Below, in pieces: positions 1 to 5,750 of a stretch of 6,244 nucleotides of DNA. The notes under the pieces were generated by a model. That model saw only the letters and a list, made by a program, of their open reading frames with translations, did not search any database and was not told the origin of the DNA. Where the stretch lies: contig CALVER010000092.1 in assembly GCA_944326625.1 (NCBI GenBank), forward strand, positions 1 to 6,244, read 5' to 3'. The stretch is from Candidatus Gastranaerophilales bacterium (GTDB lineage: Bacteria > Cyanobacteriota > Vampirovibrionia > Gastranaerophilales > Gastranaerophilaceae). The first letter of the stretch is position 1. Every line of letters starts with the position of its first letter. Both the position numbers and the translations under genes were made by a program.

Positions 1-7
1 CGGCTAG

Positions 8-36
8 TTACCAAAAAATAATTATTGTGATAAAAT
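8..36 (+). promoter_or_regulatory. Probable promoter of the exported-protein/GH57 operon
   Basis: TTACCA at 8-13 (4 of 6 matches to TTGACA) is followed by a 17-nt spacer and TAAAAT at 31-36. A TG one base upstream of the -10 (28-29) gives an extended -10 element. The predicted start of transcription is near 43, leaving a very short leader that begins with the Shine-Dalgarno AAAGGGGA (43-50). TATAAT at 36-41 is an alternative -10, but it has no -35 partner and would place initiation on top of the Shine-Dalgarno. This is pattern matching only. The upstream neighbour is outside the window, so readthrough from it cannot be excluded. Confidence 0.45.
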
Positions 37-58
37 ATAATTAAAGGGGATATAAATT

Positions 59-589
59 ATGAAAAACATGTTAAAAGTATTAATAATAACAGCCGCATTA
101 GCGGTAAACACGGCAGTAATCGCGGCACCGCAGACAGCACCTGCACAACAGACGCCGGCTGCACAGACAAAACCGGCGGTACAAACACCTCAGGCGGTAA
201 AAACTTATGTAAACCCGCTGGATGTGGTTGCATCACCGTCAAAATATTTGAATAAAATTATAACGGTTAAAGGTAAATTCGACAAATTTTCGACTCTCGG
301 ACTTGATTATGAGCCTGCAATGAGAAGTTCCGAGGATTATATCACGTTTTTAATCCAGCGTCCTGATGTGGTTGACCATAACATACCTTTATCAGAGATG
401 AAAATATTTTTGAAACGTACGGAAGCTGAAAAACACATTGATCTTGATGCGGGCGACGAGATTGAATTCAGCGGAAAAGTATTTTCAAACGCATTAGGCG
501 ATGTGTGGATGGATGCTGAAAAATTCACGGTTCTGACGAAAAAAAACAAAGAAGAAAATGCATCTGAAAAAGCACCTGCAGCAAAATAA
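59..589 (+). CDS. Exported protein with Pro/Gln/Ala linker and a compact, possibly OB-like, domain; function unknown
   Basis: I do not recognise a named family. Residues 1-22 form a typical Sec signal peptide: Lys at 2 and 6, hydrophobic core about 7-16, and a Val-Ile-Ala cleavage signal before Ala23. Residues 23-47 are a degenerate TPAxQT-like linker rich in Pro, Gln, Ala and Thr. Residues 50-160 look like a folded, beta-rich domain. The stretches KIITVKGKF, DYITFLIQR, EIEFSGKVF and the closing WMDAEKFTVL are spaced like an OB fold, which is inference. The tail (about 161-176) is charged, rich in Lys, Glu and Ala. The ATG at 59 is chosen because AAAGGGGA (43-50) lies 8 nt upstream; the ATG at 68 would sit too far away and cut into the signal peptide. 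The gene lies 22 nt before the GH57 gene on the same strand, so co-transcription is likely. The product should act outside the cytoplasmic membrane. Confidence 0.85.
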   Translation: MKNMLKVLIITAALAVNTAVIAAPQTAPAQQTPAAQTKPAVQTPQAVKTYVNPLDVVASPSKYLNKIITVKGKFDKFSTLGLDYEPAMRSSEDYITFLIQRPDVVDHNIPLSEMKIFLKRTEAEKHIDLDAGDEIEFSGKVFSNALGDVWMDAEKFTVLTKKNKEENASEKAPAAK

Positions 590-611
590 GAAACAATAAA
601 CGGAGTTAAGT

Positions 612-3110
612 ATGGCAGAAAAAGAAAAGTTTTTAACAATACACGGTCACTTTTACCAGCCGCCGAGAGAGAACCCGTGGCTTGAGGCAATAGAGCTTCA
701 AGACAGCGCGCTGCCTTTCCACGACTGGAATGAAAGGATTACAAAAGAATGCTACAACCCGAATTCCGTATCAAAAATCGTTGATAACCGGAACAGAATT
801 CTTGATGTTGTTAATAACTATTCTTTGATGAGCTTCAACTTCGGCCCTACGCTTTTGTCGTGGATGGAGCAGTATGCGCCTTTGACTTATGAAAGGATTA
901 TAAAAGCGGATATTGAAAGCATAGACCTGAATGACGGGCACGGAAACGCCATGGCGCAGGTGTATAACCACATGATTATGCCGCTTGCAAACGAACAGGA
1001 TAAACAAACTCAAGTTAAATGGGGCATAAGAGATTTTGAATACCGTTTCGGCAGAAAACCGGAAGGCATGTGGCTTGCGGAAACCGCCGTTGACGACGAC
1101 ACTTTGAGGGTTCTGGAAGAAAACGGGATAAAATTCACCGTGCTTTCACCTTATCAGGCACTGAAAATTAAAGGCCCCAAAGATAAAGAATGGACTGACG
1201 TAAGCTGGGGGAATATCGACCCCGCGCGCTCTTATAACTATAATATTAAATCAGCTCCCGGAAAATCAATCGCATTATTTTTCTATGACGGAGCAATTTC
1301 TCGCTCTGTAGCTTTTGATGAGCTTTTAAAAGACGGCAATAAGTTCATAAAACGCTTAAAAGAAGGGTTATCCGACACAAGAGATTACCCTCAGATTGTA
1401 AATATCGCAACCGACGGCGAAAGCTACGGCCACCATACAAAATTCGGCGATATGGCACTTTCTTATGTTCTGAAAATCAGAGCGGAGGACGAAGGATTTA
1501 AAATAATCAACTACGCTGCATATCTGGACAAATACAGAAGCGATTACGAAGTTGACATAAAACAGGCATCCTCCTGGAGCTGTTTCCACGGAGTCGGCAG
1601 ATGGTGCGAAGATTGCGGCTGTTCAACAGGCGGACACCCCGGCTGGAACCAGAAATGGAGAAAGCCTTTGCGTGATGCGCTTGACTATTTGAGAGATGAA
1701 CTTATAAAAGTATACGAAAAAGAAGGCCCGAAATACTTTAACACAGACATCTGGGAAGTCCGCAACAACTACATTGACGTAATTTTATCCAGAACGGAAG
1801 CTAATATTAAAAAATTCCAGAGCAAATACTTTTTGCCGAATTTAAGCGACGAAGACAAAGTCCGCGGGATGAAATTATTGGAAATCCAGCGTCAGGCACT
1901 TTTGATGTACACGAGCTGCGGCTGGTTTTTCTCGGAAATTTCGGGCATTGAAACCGTCCAGATTATGAAATACGCCGCCCGCGCAATGCAATTGGCAGCA
2001 TATTTCACAAAACAGAATTTTGAAAAGAAATTTTTGGAAATTCTGAGCGAGGCAAAAAGCAATATTCAGGAATACGGCACGGGAAAAGATATCTACGAAA
2101 GGTTCGTAAAGCCGTCAGTCGTAACCCCGAAACAGGTTGTAAGCCTCTGGGCAATTTCTTCTCTTTATGAAGATTTTGACGATGAGGAAAATGTCTACTG
2201 CTACAAAATTAAAAGCTATGATTACCAGAAAGTTCAAAAAGGCACGTCAACGTTTATTGTCGGGCATACCGAACTTCAATCCCGCATAACGCTTGAGAGC
2301 GTAAACCAGATTTTTGCGCTGGTGCAATTTTCAGGCGGCGACTTCCACTGCGCGATTAAGGAATATTCGGACGAAGGGGCTTATAACACAATCAAAACCG
2401 ATTTGATAAAGACATTCATGCTGAATCCTTTGACCGAAATTATCCGCGCGCTGGACGAAAACTTCGGGAAAGAATACTTCACGCTTAAAGACATATTTAT
2501 TGAAGAAAGACGCAAAATCCTTCAAATTATGCTCAAAGGCAAGCTTGAAAAATTTGCCCAAACCTATAAAGACATGTACGACGAGGGCAAAGGTTCAATT
2601 TATCACATGCAAAATCTCGGGCTGGAAATTCCGGATGAATTCAAAATCGCCGCAACATACACCCTCAGCCGCAAATTTAATGACCTTGTGGCGCACTCTG
2701 GCGGATTTGTGGATCCCACAATATTGCAGCAGGCTTTTGACATAAATTATGAAGCGAAAAAAATGGGCATAAAATTAGACCGAACCCCGTCTAATACAAT
2801 TTTTGCAAAGAAAATTCTGCAAAATACAATCAGACTTGCCCAGAGTTTCGAAAGCCAGCAGGCAGAAGTTCTATTGGAAATATTTGATAATGTCGAAAAA
2901 CTTGACCTTGAAATTGATATTGCCGAAGCGCAGAATATCTACTTCAACAGAATTTACCACAAAATCGGCAACATTATTGAAAATTACACAACAACCGGAA
3001 GAAGCAAGGACAAAGAATTCATTAACATGCTGCTTGATATCGGCACAAAATTGAACATCAATACGGATTTTTATAAATCTAAATTAATGAATATTAAAAC
3101 AAAGGCATAA
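612..3110 (+). CDS. GH57-family glycoside hydrolase with DUF3536-type C-terminal region
   Basis: This 832-residue protein has no signal peptide, so it is probably cytoplasmic and acts on an alpha-glucan or related oligosaccharide; the true substrate is not readable from sequence. The GH57 regions appear in order. Region 1 is HGHFYQPP (11-18). Region 2 is GHGN with a downstream HMIMP (109-124). Region 3 is GMWLAE (152-157), where Glu157 fits the retaining nucleophile. Region 4 is ATDGESYGHH (266-275), where Asp268 fits the acid/base. A Cys-rich block, SWSCFHGVGRWCEDCGC (321-337), precedes a GWNQKWRKPLRDAL stretch (344-357). From about 410 onward the sequence is largely helical and matches my memory of DUF3536, including QRQALLMYTSCGWFFSEISG (426-445). 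GGAG at 602-605, 6 nt before the ATG, supports the start. The gene follows the exported-protein gene by 22 nt and ends one base before a convergent gene. It appears intact. Family assignment is strong; specificity is unknown. Confidence 0.93.
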   Translation: MAEKEKFLTIHGHFYQPPRENPWLEAIELQDSALPFHDWNERITKECYNPNSVSKIVDNRNRILDVVNNYSLMSFNFGPTLLSWMEQYAPLTYERIIKADIESIDLNDGHGNAMAQVYNHMIMPLANEQDKQTQVKWGIRDFEYRFGRKPEGMWLAETAVDDDTLRVLEENGIKFTVLSPYQALKIKGPKDKEWTDVSWGNIDPARSYNYNIKSAPGKSIALFFYDGAISRSVAFDELLKDGNKFIKRLKEGLSDTRDYPQIVNIATDGESYGHHTKFGDMALSYVLKIRAEDEGFKIINYAAYLDKYRSDYEVDIKQASSWSCFHGVGRWCEDCGCSTGGHPGWNQKWRKPLRDALDYLRDELIKVYEKEGPKYFNTDIWEVRNNYIDVILSRTEANIKKFQSKYFLPNLSDEDKVRGMKLLEIQRQALLMYTSCGWFFSEISGIETVQIMKYAARAMQLAAYFTKQNFEKKFLEILSEAKSNIQEYGTGKDIYERFVKPSVVTPKQVVSLWAISSLYEDFDDEENVYCYKIKSYDYQKVQKGTSTFIVGHTELQSRITLESVNQIFALVQFSGGDFHCAIKEYSDEGAYNTIKTDLIKTFMLNPLTEIIRALDENFGKEYFTLKDIFIEERRKILQIMLKGKLEKFAQTYKDMYDEGKGSIYHMQNLGLEIPDEFKIAATYTLSRKFNDLVAHSGGFVDPTILQQAFDINYEAKKMGIKLDRTPSNTIFAKKILQNTIRLAQSFESQQAEVLLEIFDNVEKLDLEIDIAEAQNIYFNRIYHKIGNIIENYTTTGRSKDKEFINMLLDIGTKLNINTDFYKSKLMNIKTKA

Positions 3111-3111
3111 A

Positions 3112-3696
3112 TTACCAGTTTTCAGACCCGTGTTTTTTGTAAAGTTCAATATTAGCTAGCATTTTTTTCTCAACAGATGCAATTTTGAGCTGAATATCCG
3201 GAGAAACAGCCTTGTTTTTCAAAAGCTGCAATTCCAAAAGTTCCTCTTTAATCTTGCGGATTTTCTGCTTGGCTTCTTCCCGCTTCATAAAAAGCCACCC
3301 CTCATAGCCGCACCCGGGCGGAACTATTGCCCACGGAGAGGCCGGAAAATGCTTGCAAAGCGCAAGTCTTGTGTCGTATCTTGTGCATAAATTATCATCA
3401 TCAAGGTATTTGCACTTATAAAACGTCATATCTTCTTCCTTGTAATTACCGTCCGCTTTCAGACTATTGATGATATTATCCACGGTTGGCGCGGAAACCT
3501 GCCTTGCAGCCTCTATAGATTCATACGGCTCAAAAACGCTTAAAAAATCAATTGCACCGGCGTCGCCTTCTTCTTTCATTTCAAGAAGTTTTTTATACGG
3601 GGTTGTCGTTGTGGCAACCCTGCAGCACAAACCGCATCTTATACACATTTCAGGACGCTGTGACAAATAATTCTTCTCGTAATTATCCATAATCAC
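3112..3696 (-). CDS. YkgJ-type cysteine-cluster (putative Zn/Fe-binding) protein
   Basis: The 194-residue product has an N-terminal CIRCGLCCR cluster (Cys18, 21, 24, 25), the CxxCxxCC hallmark of YkgJ-like putative zinc/iron-chelating proteins. A second set, Cys95, Cys104 and Cys114, lies in CKYLDDDNLCTRYDTRLALCKHFP, followed by Cys129 in PPGCGYEGW. All eight cysteines fall in the first 130 residues. Residues about 132-185 are Lys/Glu/Leu-rich and probably form a helical, coiled-coil-like tail. There is no signal peptide, so it is presumably cytoplasmic. The family's biochemical role is not settled; binding of metal or an Fe-S cluster is inferred from the cysteines. The gene converges on the GH57 gene with one base between stops and diverges from the gene at 3816. 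It starts at GTG (3694-3696) rather than the ATG two codons later (3688-3690), as judged by Shine-Dalgarno spacing. Confidence 0.88.
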   Translation of the reverse strand: MIMDNYEKNYLSQRPEMCIRCGLCCRVATTTTPYKKLLEMKEEGDAGAIDFLSVFEPYESIEAARQVSAPTVDNIINSLKADGNYKEEDMTFYKCKYLDDDNLCTRYDTRLALCKHFPASPWAIVPPGCGYEGWLFMKREEAKQKIRKIKEELLELQLLKNKAVSPDIQLKIASVEKKMLANIELYKKHGSENW

Positions 3697-3702
3697 ATTA
3701 TA

Positions 3703-3710
3703 TCCTCTTT
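3703..3710 (-). promoter_or_regulatory. Shine-Dalgarno deciding a GTG start
   Basis: On the minus strand AAAGAGGA lies 7 nt (counted from the GAGG core) before GTG at 3696-3694. The same core is 13 nt before the in-frame ATG at 3690-3688. The spacing favours GTG as the start of the cysteine-cluster protein. The two choices differ by only two residues. Confidence 0.6.
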
Positions 3711-3720
3711 ATTAAATTAA
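3707..3720 (+). repeat. 14-bp direct repeat, left copy (CTTTATTAAATTAA)
   Basis: This is identical over 14 bp to 3783-3796, 76 bp away centre to centre. The left copy sits immediately upstream of, and overlaps by four bases, the Shine-Dalgarno of the minus-strand cysteine-cluster gene. It is only A/T apart from one C. Low complexity makes coincidence possible, but the matching placement near both divergent starts is suggestive of an operator. Confidence 0.5.
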
Positions 3721-3732
3721 ATAAAATCACGT

Positions 3733-3750
3733 AATATTTCTTAAAATATT
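3733..3750. repeat. Small A/T dyad in the divergent spacer
   Basis: The arms AATATTT (3733-3739) and AAATATT (3744-3750) are perfect inverse complements, separated by CTTA. With only A-T pairs and no downstream T-tract on either strand, this is not a terminator. It could be a dimeric regulator site midway between the two genes, or a chance result of composition. Confidence 0.3.
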
Positions 3751-3782
3751 CAAAAAAATAGCAATAATTTAAAAGTTTTATA

Positions 3783-3796
3783 CTTTATTAAATTAA
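3783..3796 (+). repeat. 14-bp direct repeat, right copy (CTTTATTAAATTAA)
   Basis: This is the second copy of the repeat at 3707-3720, ending 19 nt before the ATG at 3816 and just upstream of the Shine-Dalgarno AAAAGG (3803-3808). It begins within the weak -10-like TATACT (3779-3784), so it would lie at or just after the start of transcription if that element is used. Confidence 0.5.
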
Positions 3797-3815
3797 GTAG
3801 TGAAAAGGTAGTGTT

Positions 3816-4616
3816 ATGCAAAATACAGTAAGCCAACAGCAATATCAGCAATACAGCTGTCCGCAATACGCGTCACAGCCAGCTGTACAGACAGTACCCG
3901 TGCAGCCTGCACAACCGGTTCAGACCTATCCTGCACAAAATCAAACAGTACAGGTTCCGAACTATTCCGGCGTAAATATCCAGATTTTCAACCCGTCGGT
4001 CGGAGTTCCGGGTGGTGCGCCCGTTTATAATGTTAATGCGCCGCAATATCAGGCGCCGAATTGCTATCCTTCAGGATACTATACAAACAACTGGGGGCAA
4101 AACGGCTCTGCAAATGGTGCAAATAATAACGCCGACAATACAAATTCTTCCAGCACAACAACCAATACGACAAATACAACAACCACAAAAACAGAAGAAA
4201 AAAAGAAAACCGAAAAGCGAAATATAGTTTTGCTGACTGACGATTACATAAAAAATCTTGAGAATTACCTGAACAGTCAGGATAAAGAAGTAAGATTAAT
4301 GGGCGCAAAAGAAGTCGTTGCAAGATTACAGGAGGACGACTCCAGAAAAGACGACAAAGCCCTGACTGCCCTGATTAACAAAATGCTTCAGGATCCTTAC
4401 CAGCCCGTAAGATTTTTAGCCCTCGGCATGCTTGACACAAGAGCCGTAACAGGCGATGATTTTACAAAACAAATTCTCCAGCAGATGCAGCAATCAGACT
4501 CCGGCTACGGTCAGGACGCACTTCAGGCAAGCCAAATCCTGCTTAAGATGTCAGGACAAACAGTTCAAAAAGAATTTGAAGTAAAAGACAAACCCAAAAA
4601 GGAAGATAAAAAATAA
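3816..4616 (+). CDS. Unknown protein: Gln/Pro-rich head, Asn/Thr-rich linker, C-terminal HEAT-like repeats
   Basis: I do not recognise a named family. The 266-residue product has four parts. Residues 1-48 are Q/P/V-rich (15 Gln in the first 47). Residues 49-90 contain a more conserved-looking patch, SGVNIQIFNPSVGVPGGAPVYNVNAPQY (51-78). Residues 91-125 are dominated by Asn, Ser and Thr, followed by a Lys/Glu stretch (125-135). Residues 138-246 read as three helix pairs resembling HEAT/PBS-lyase repeats: DKEVRLMGAKEVVARL (156-171), DPYQPVRFLALGML (193-206) and GYGQDALQASQILLKM (230-245), the last degenerate. There is no signal peptide or membrane span, so it is probably cytoplasmic, with the repeat domain as a protein-binding scaffold. 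The start is supported by AAAAGG 7 nt upstream. The stop overlaps the next gene's ATG (TAATG), implying coupled expression with that small membrane-associated protein. The 'VNIQIFNPSV' segment reminds me of proteins from gut Melainabacteria; this is recollection only. Confidence 0.85.
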   Translation: MQNTVSQQQYQQYSCPQYASQPAVQTVPVQPAQPVQTYPAQNQTVQVPNYSGVNIQIFNPSVGVPGGAPVYNVNAPQYQAPNCYPSGYYTNNWGQNGSANGANNNADNTNSSSTTTNTTNTTTTKTEEKKKTEKRNIVLLTDDYIKNLENYLNSQDKEVRLMGAKEVVARLQEDDSRKDDKALTALINKMLQDPYQPVRFLALGMLDTRAVTGDDFTKQILQQMQQSDSGYGQDALQASQILLKMSGQTVQKEFEVKDKPKKEDKK

Positions 4617-5110
4617 TGAGCGTAATTACAGCGATAAAATCAAATTACGGTAAATATTTAGCAAGGGGCGCAGGTGCTGCGGCGCTGTACTTTATAGCGC
4701 GCGACGCACATAATTTCGGCAAAATCAGATCCGACATTGAAGTTCAAAGCAAAAACGCAAAAGCAGCCCAGTACTTTTTGGAAAACACCATGACTCTTGA
4801 CAGACCGTCAAGAACAGCCGCCGACATTCAAAACGGCATCTATAAACTTGAATTAAACGACCGCTTCAGAGGGTTTGTAAACTCAATTATCGGCTACTTT
4901 AAAGGTATCGGAACAACGCTTATACATGACGTAGTGCCGCTCGGACTCGGGCTTACGGCGCTATTTGCAAAAAAACGTGCACTGCCGCTTGCAAAAGGTT
5001 CCGCAATAGGCCTAGGGCTTTACGGAGTTTATACGGTTTTAAAAGACGGTTTCGGCATAGGTAAAGCAAATCACCTGACTAATTCATCAGGTCAGGACGT
5101 CGCTCTTTAG
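4616..5110 (+). CDS. Small Gly/Ala-rich membrane-associated protein of unknown function
   Basis: I do not recognise this 164-residue protein. Residues 14-28 form a short hydrophobic stretch after a basic N-terminus. Residues about 30-95 are mostly polar and helical. Then come two hydrophobic Gly-rich segments, about 102-118 (LIHDVVPLGLGLTALFA) and 126-143 (AKGSAIGLGLYGVYTVLK), joined by a basic KKRALPLAK turn, which suggests a helical hairpin. There is no cleavable signal peptide. The ATG shares its A with the upstream TAA stop; GGAAG at 4601-4605 lies 10 nt upstream, so translation is likely coupled to the HEAT-like protein. The natural inference is that the two products work together, with this one at the membrane. 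Its last ten codons and stop overlap the 3' end of trmD on the opposite strand, and the polar tail (NHLTNSSGQDVAL) may be dispensable. The reading frame is supported by the coupling and its length, not by homology. Confidence 0.78.
   Translation: MSVITAIKSNYGKYLARGAGAAALYFIARDAHNFGKIRSDIEVQSKNAKAAQYFLENTMTLDRPSRTAADIQNGIYKLELNDRFRGFVNSIIGYFKGIGTTLIHDVVPLGLGLTALFAKKRALPLAKGSAIGLGLYGVYTVLKDGFGIGKANHLTNSSGQDVAL
5073..5092. other. Weak hairpin at the convergent trmD / membrane-protein ends
   Basis: ACCTGA (5073-5078) pairs with TCAGGT (5087-5092) around an 8-nt loop that contains the trmD stop codon. On the minus strand the stem is followed by GATTTGCTTT, a poor T-tract; on the plus strand no T-run follows closely. 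It may act as a weak shared 3'-end signal for the two convergent transcripts, but it does not meet the standard for an intrinsic terminator. Confidence 0.25.
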
Positions 5111-5750
5111 TACGTTTAAGCCTTTGAGCCCGCCTGAATTCTTCAATTTCTTTATGGTTTCCGTTTAACAAAACCTCGGGAACTTTCAGCCCTCTGTATT
5201 CTCTGGGTTTTGTATACTGCGGATATTCAAGCATACCGTCCGAAAAACTGTCATCAATTGCCGATTCGATTTTGCCGAGAGTGCCTTCAAGCTTCCGGCT
5301 CACAGCGTCAATAACACAAAGAGCAGGAAGTTCGCCCCCTGTGAGGACAAAATCTCCCAAGGAAATTTCCCTCGGCTTTATAATCTCCCTTATCCTCTCG
5401 TCAAATCCCTCATAATGCCCGCAAAGCAAAATAATTTGATCGAATTTTGCAAGCTCTTTCACCAAATTTTCTTTTAAAGGCTCTCCTTGAGGCGAAAGCA
5501 TTACCGTCAGAGAATTTTCGCACCTGTCTATACTTTCATACGCATCAACATAAGGCTGAGGCATCAAAACCATGCCCGCACCGCCGCCATAGGGGGTGTC
5601 GTCGACTTTTTTGTGTTTATTCAGGGTGAAATCGCGCGGATTAATTGTATTTATGCTTATAACACCGGCTTCAGCAGCACGTTTTATAATACTTTGGCTG
5701 CAGTAATCCGTAATCATCTCCGGAAAAAGCGTCAGGACATCAAACCTCAT
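5079..5750 (-). CDS. trmD: tRNA (guanine-37-N1)-methyltransferase TrmD
   Basis: TrmD methylates N1 of G37 next to the anticodon of tRNAs that read CNN codons, using S-adenosylmethionine, and so prevents +1 frameshifting. The 223-residue protein shows the family signatures in order: MRFDVLTLFPEM (1-12), DDTPYGGGAGMVLMPQP (50-66), LCGHYEGFDERI (109-120), ISLGDFVLTGGELPA (129-143) forming the SPOUT trefoil-knot AdoMet site, and YPQYTKPREY (176-185). The residues matching E. coli Arg154 and Asp169 are present as Arg152 (AVSR) and Asp167 (IDDSF), so the enzyme should be active. It ends just after RRPDL (217-221), about 30 residues short of the E. coli protein. Its ATG overlaps the rimM stop as ATGA, implying translational coupling. 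Its last nine codons and stop overlap the convergent membrane-protein gene. No rplS follows. Confidence 0.98.
   Translation of the reverse strand: MRFDVLTLFPEMITDYCSQSIIKRAAEAGVISINTINPRDFTLNKHKKVDDTPYGGGAGMVLMPQPYVDAYESIDRCENSLTVMLSPQGEPLKENLVKELAKFDQIILLCGHYEGFDERIREIIKPREISLGDFVLTGGELPALCVIDAVSRKLEGTLGKIESAIDDSFSDGMLEYPQYTKPREYRGLKVPEVLLNGNHKEIEEFRRAQRLKRTKERRPDLMN

Larger units (their letters stand above)
3697..3815. other. Divergent, extremely A+T-rich intergenic region
   Basis: This 119-nt spacer must hold the start signals for both the minus-strand cysteine-cluster gene and the plus-strand gene at 3816. Apart from the two Shine-Dalgarno sites (3703-3710 minus; AAAAGG at 3803-3808 plus, 7 nt before ATG 3816), I find only weak promoter matches. 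On the plus strand TATACT (3779-3784) fits a -10 but has no acceptable -35. On the minus strand TTGAAT (3753-3748) fits a -35 but has no good -10 at 16-18 nt. A 14-bp direct repeat and a 7-bp dyad are described separately. Confidence 0.6.

Noticed and set aside
36..41. TATAAT as the -10 of the first gene
   Set aside because: It is a perfect hexamer but has no -35 at a workable distance and would start transcription in the Shine-Dalgarno; the extended -10 TAAAAT at 31-36 with TTACCA fits better.
120..200. Tandem repeat in the Pro/Gln/Ala linker of the exported protein
   Set aside because: TPAxQT-like units recur in the protein but are degenerate at the DNA level, with no uniform period; this is ordinary linker composition.
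337..690. Minus-strand 117-codon open frame
   Set aside because: It is antisense to the exported-protein gene and the start of GH57, spans the intergenic gap, and has no recognisable motif.
3733..3760. Dyad followed by an A-run as an intrinsic terminator
   Set aside because: The stem is entirely A-T. The A-run is on the plus strand after the stem, so the minus-strand T-run precedes the stem; it cannot work as a terminator in either direction.
4033..4323. Open frames on both strands inside the low-complexity gene (also 4012-4227)
   Set aside because: The repetitive A/C-rich codons of the Asn/Thr/Gln stretch keep other frames open; the products are Leu-rich or Arg/Gln-rich artefacts.
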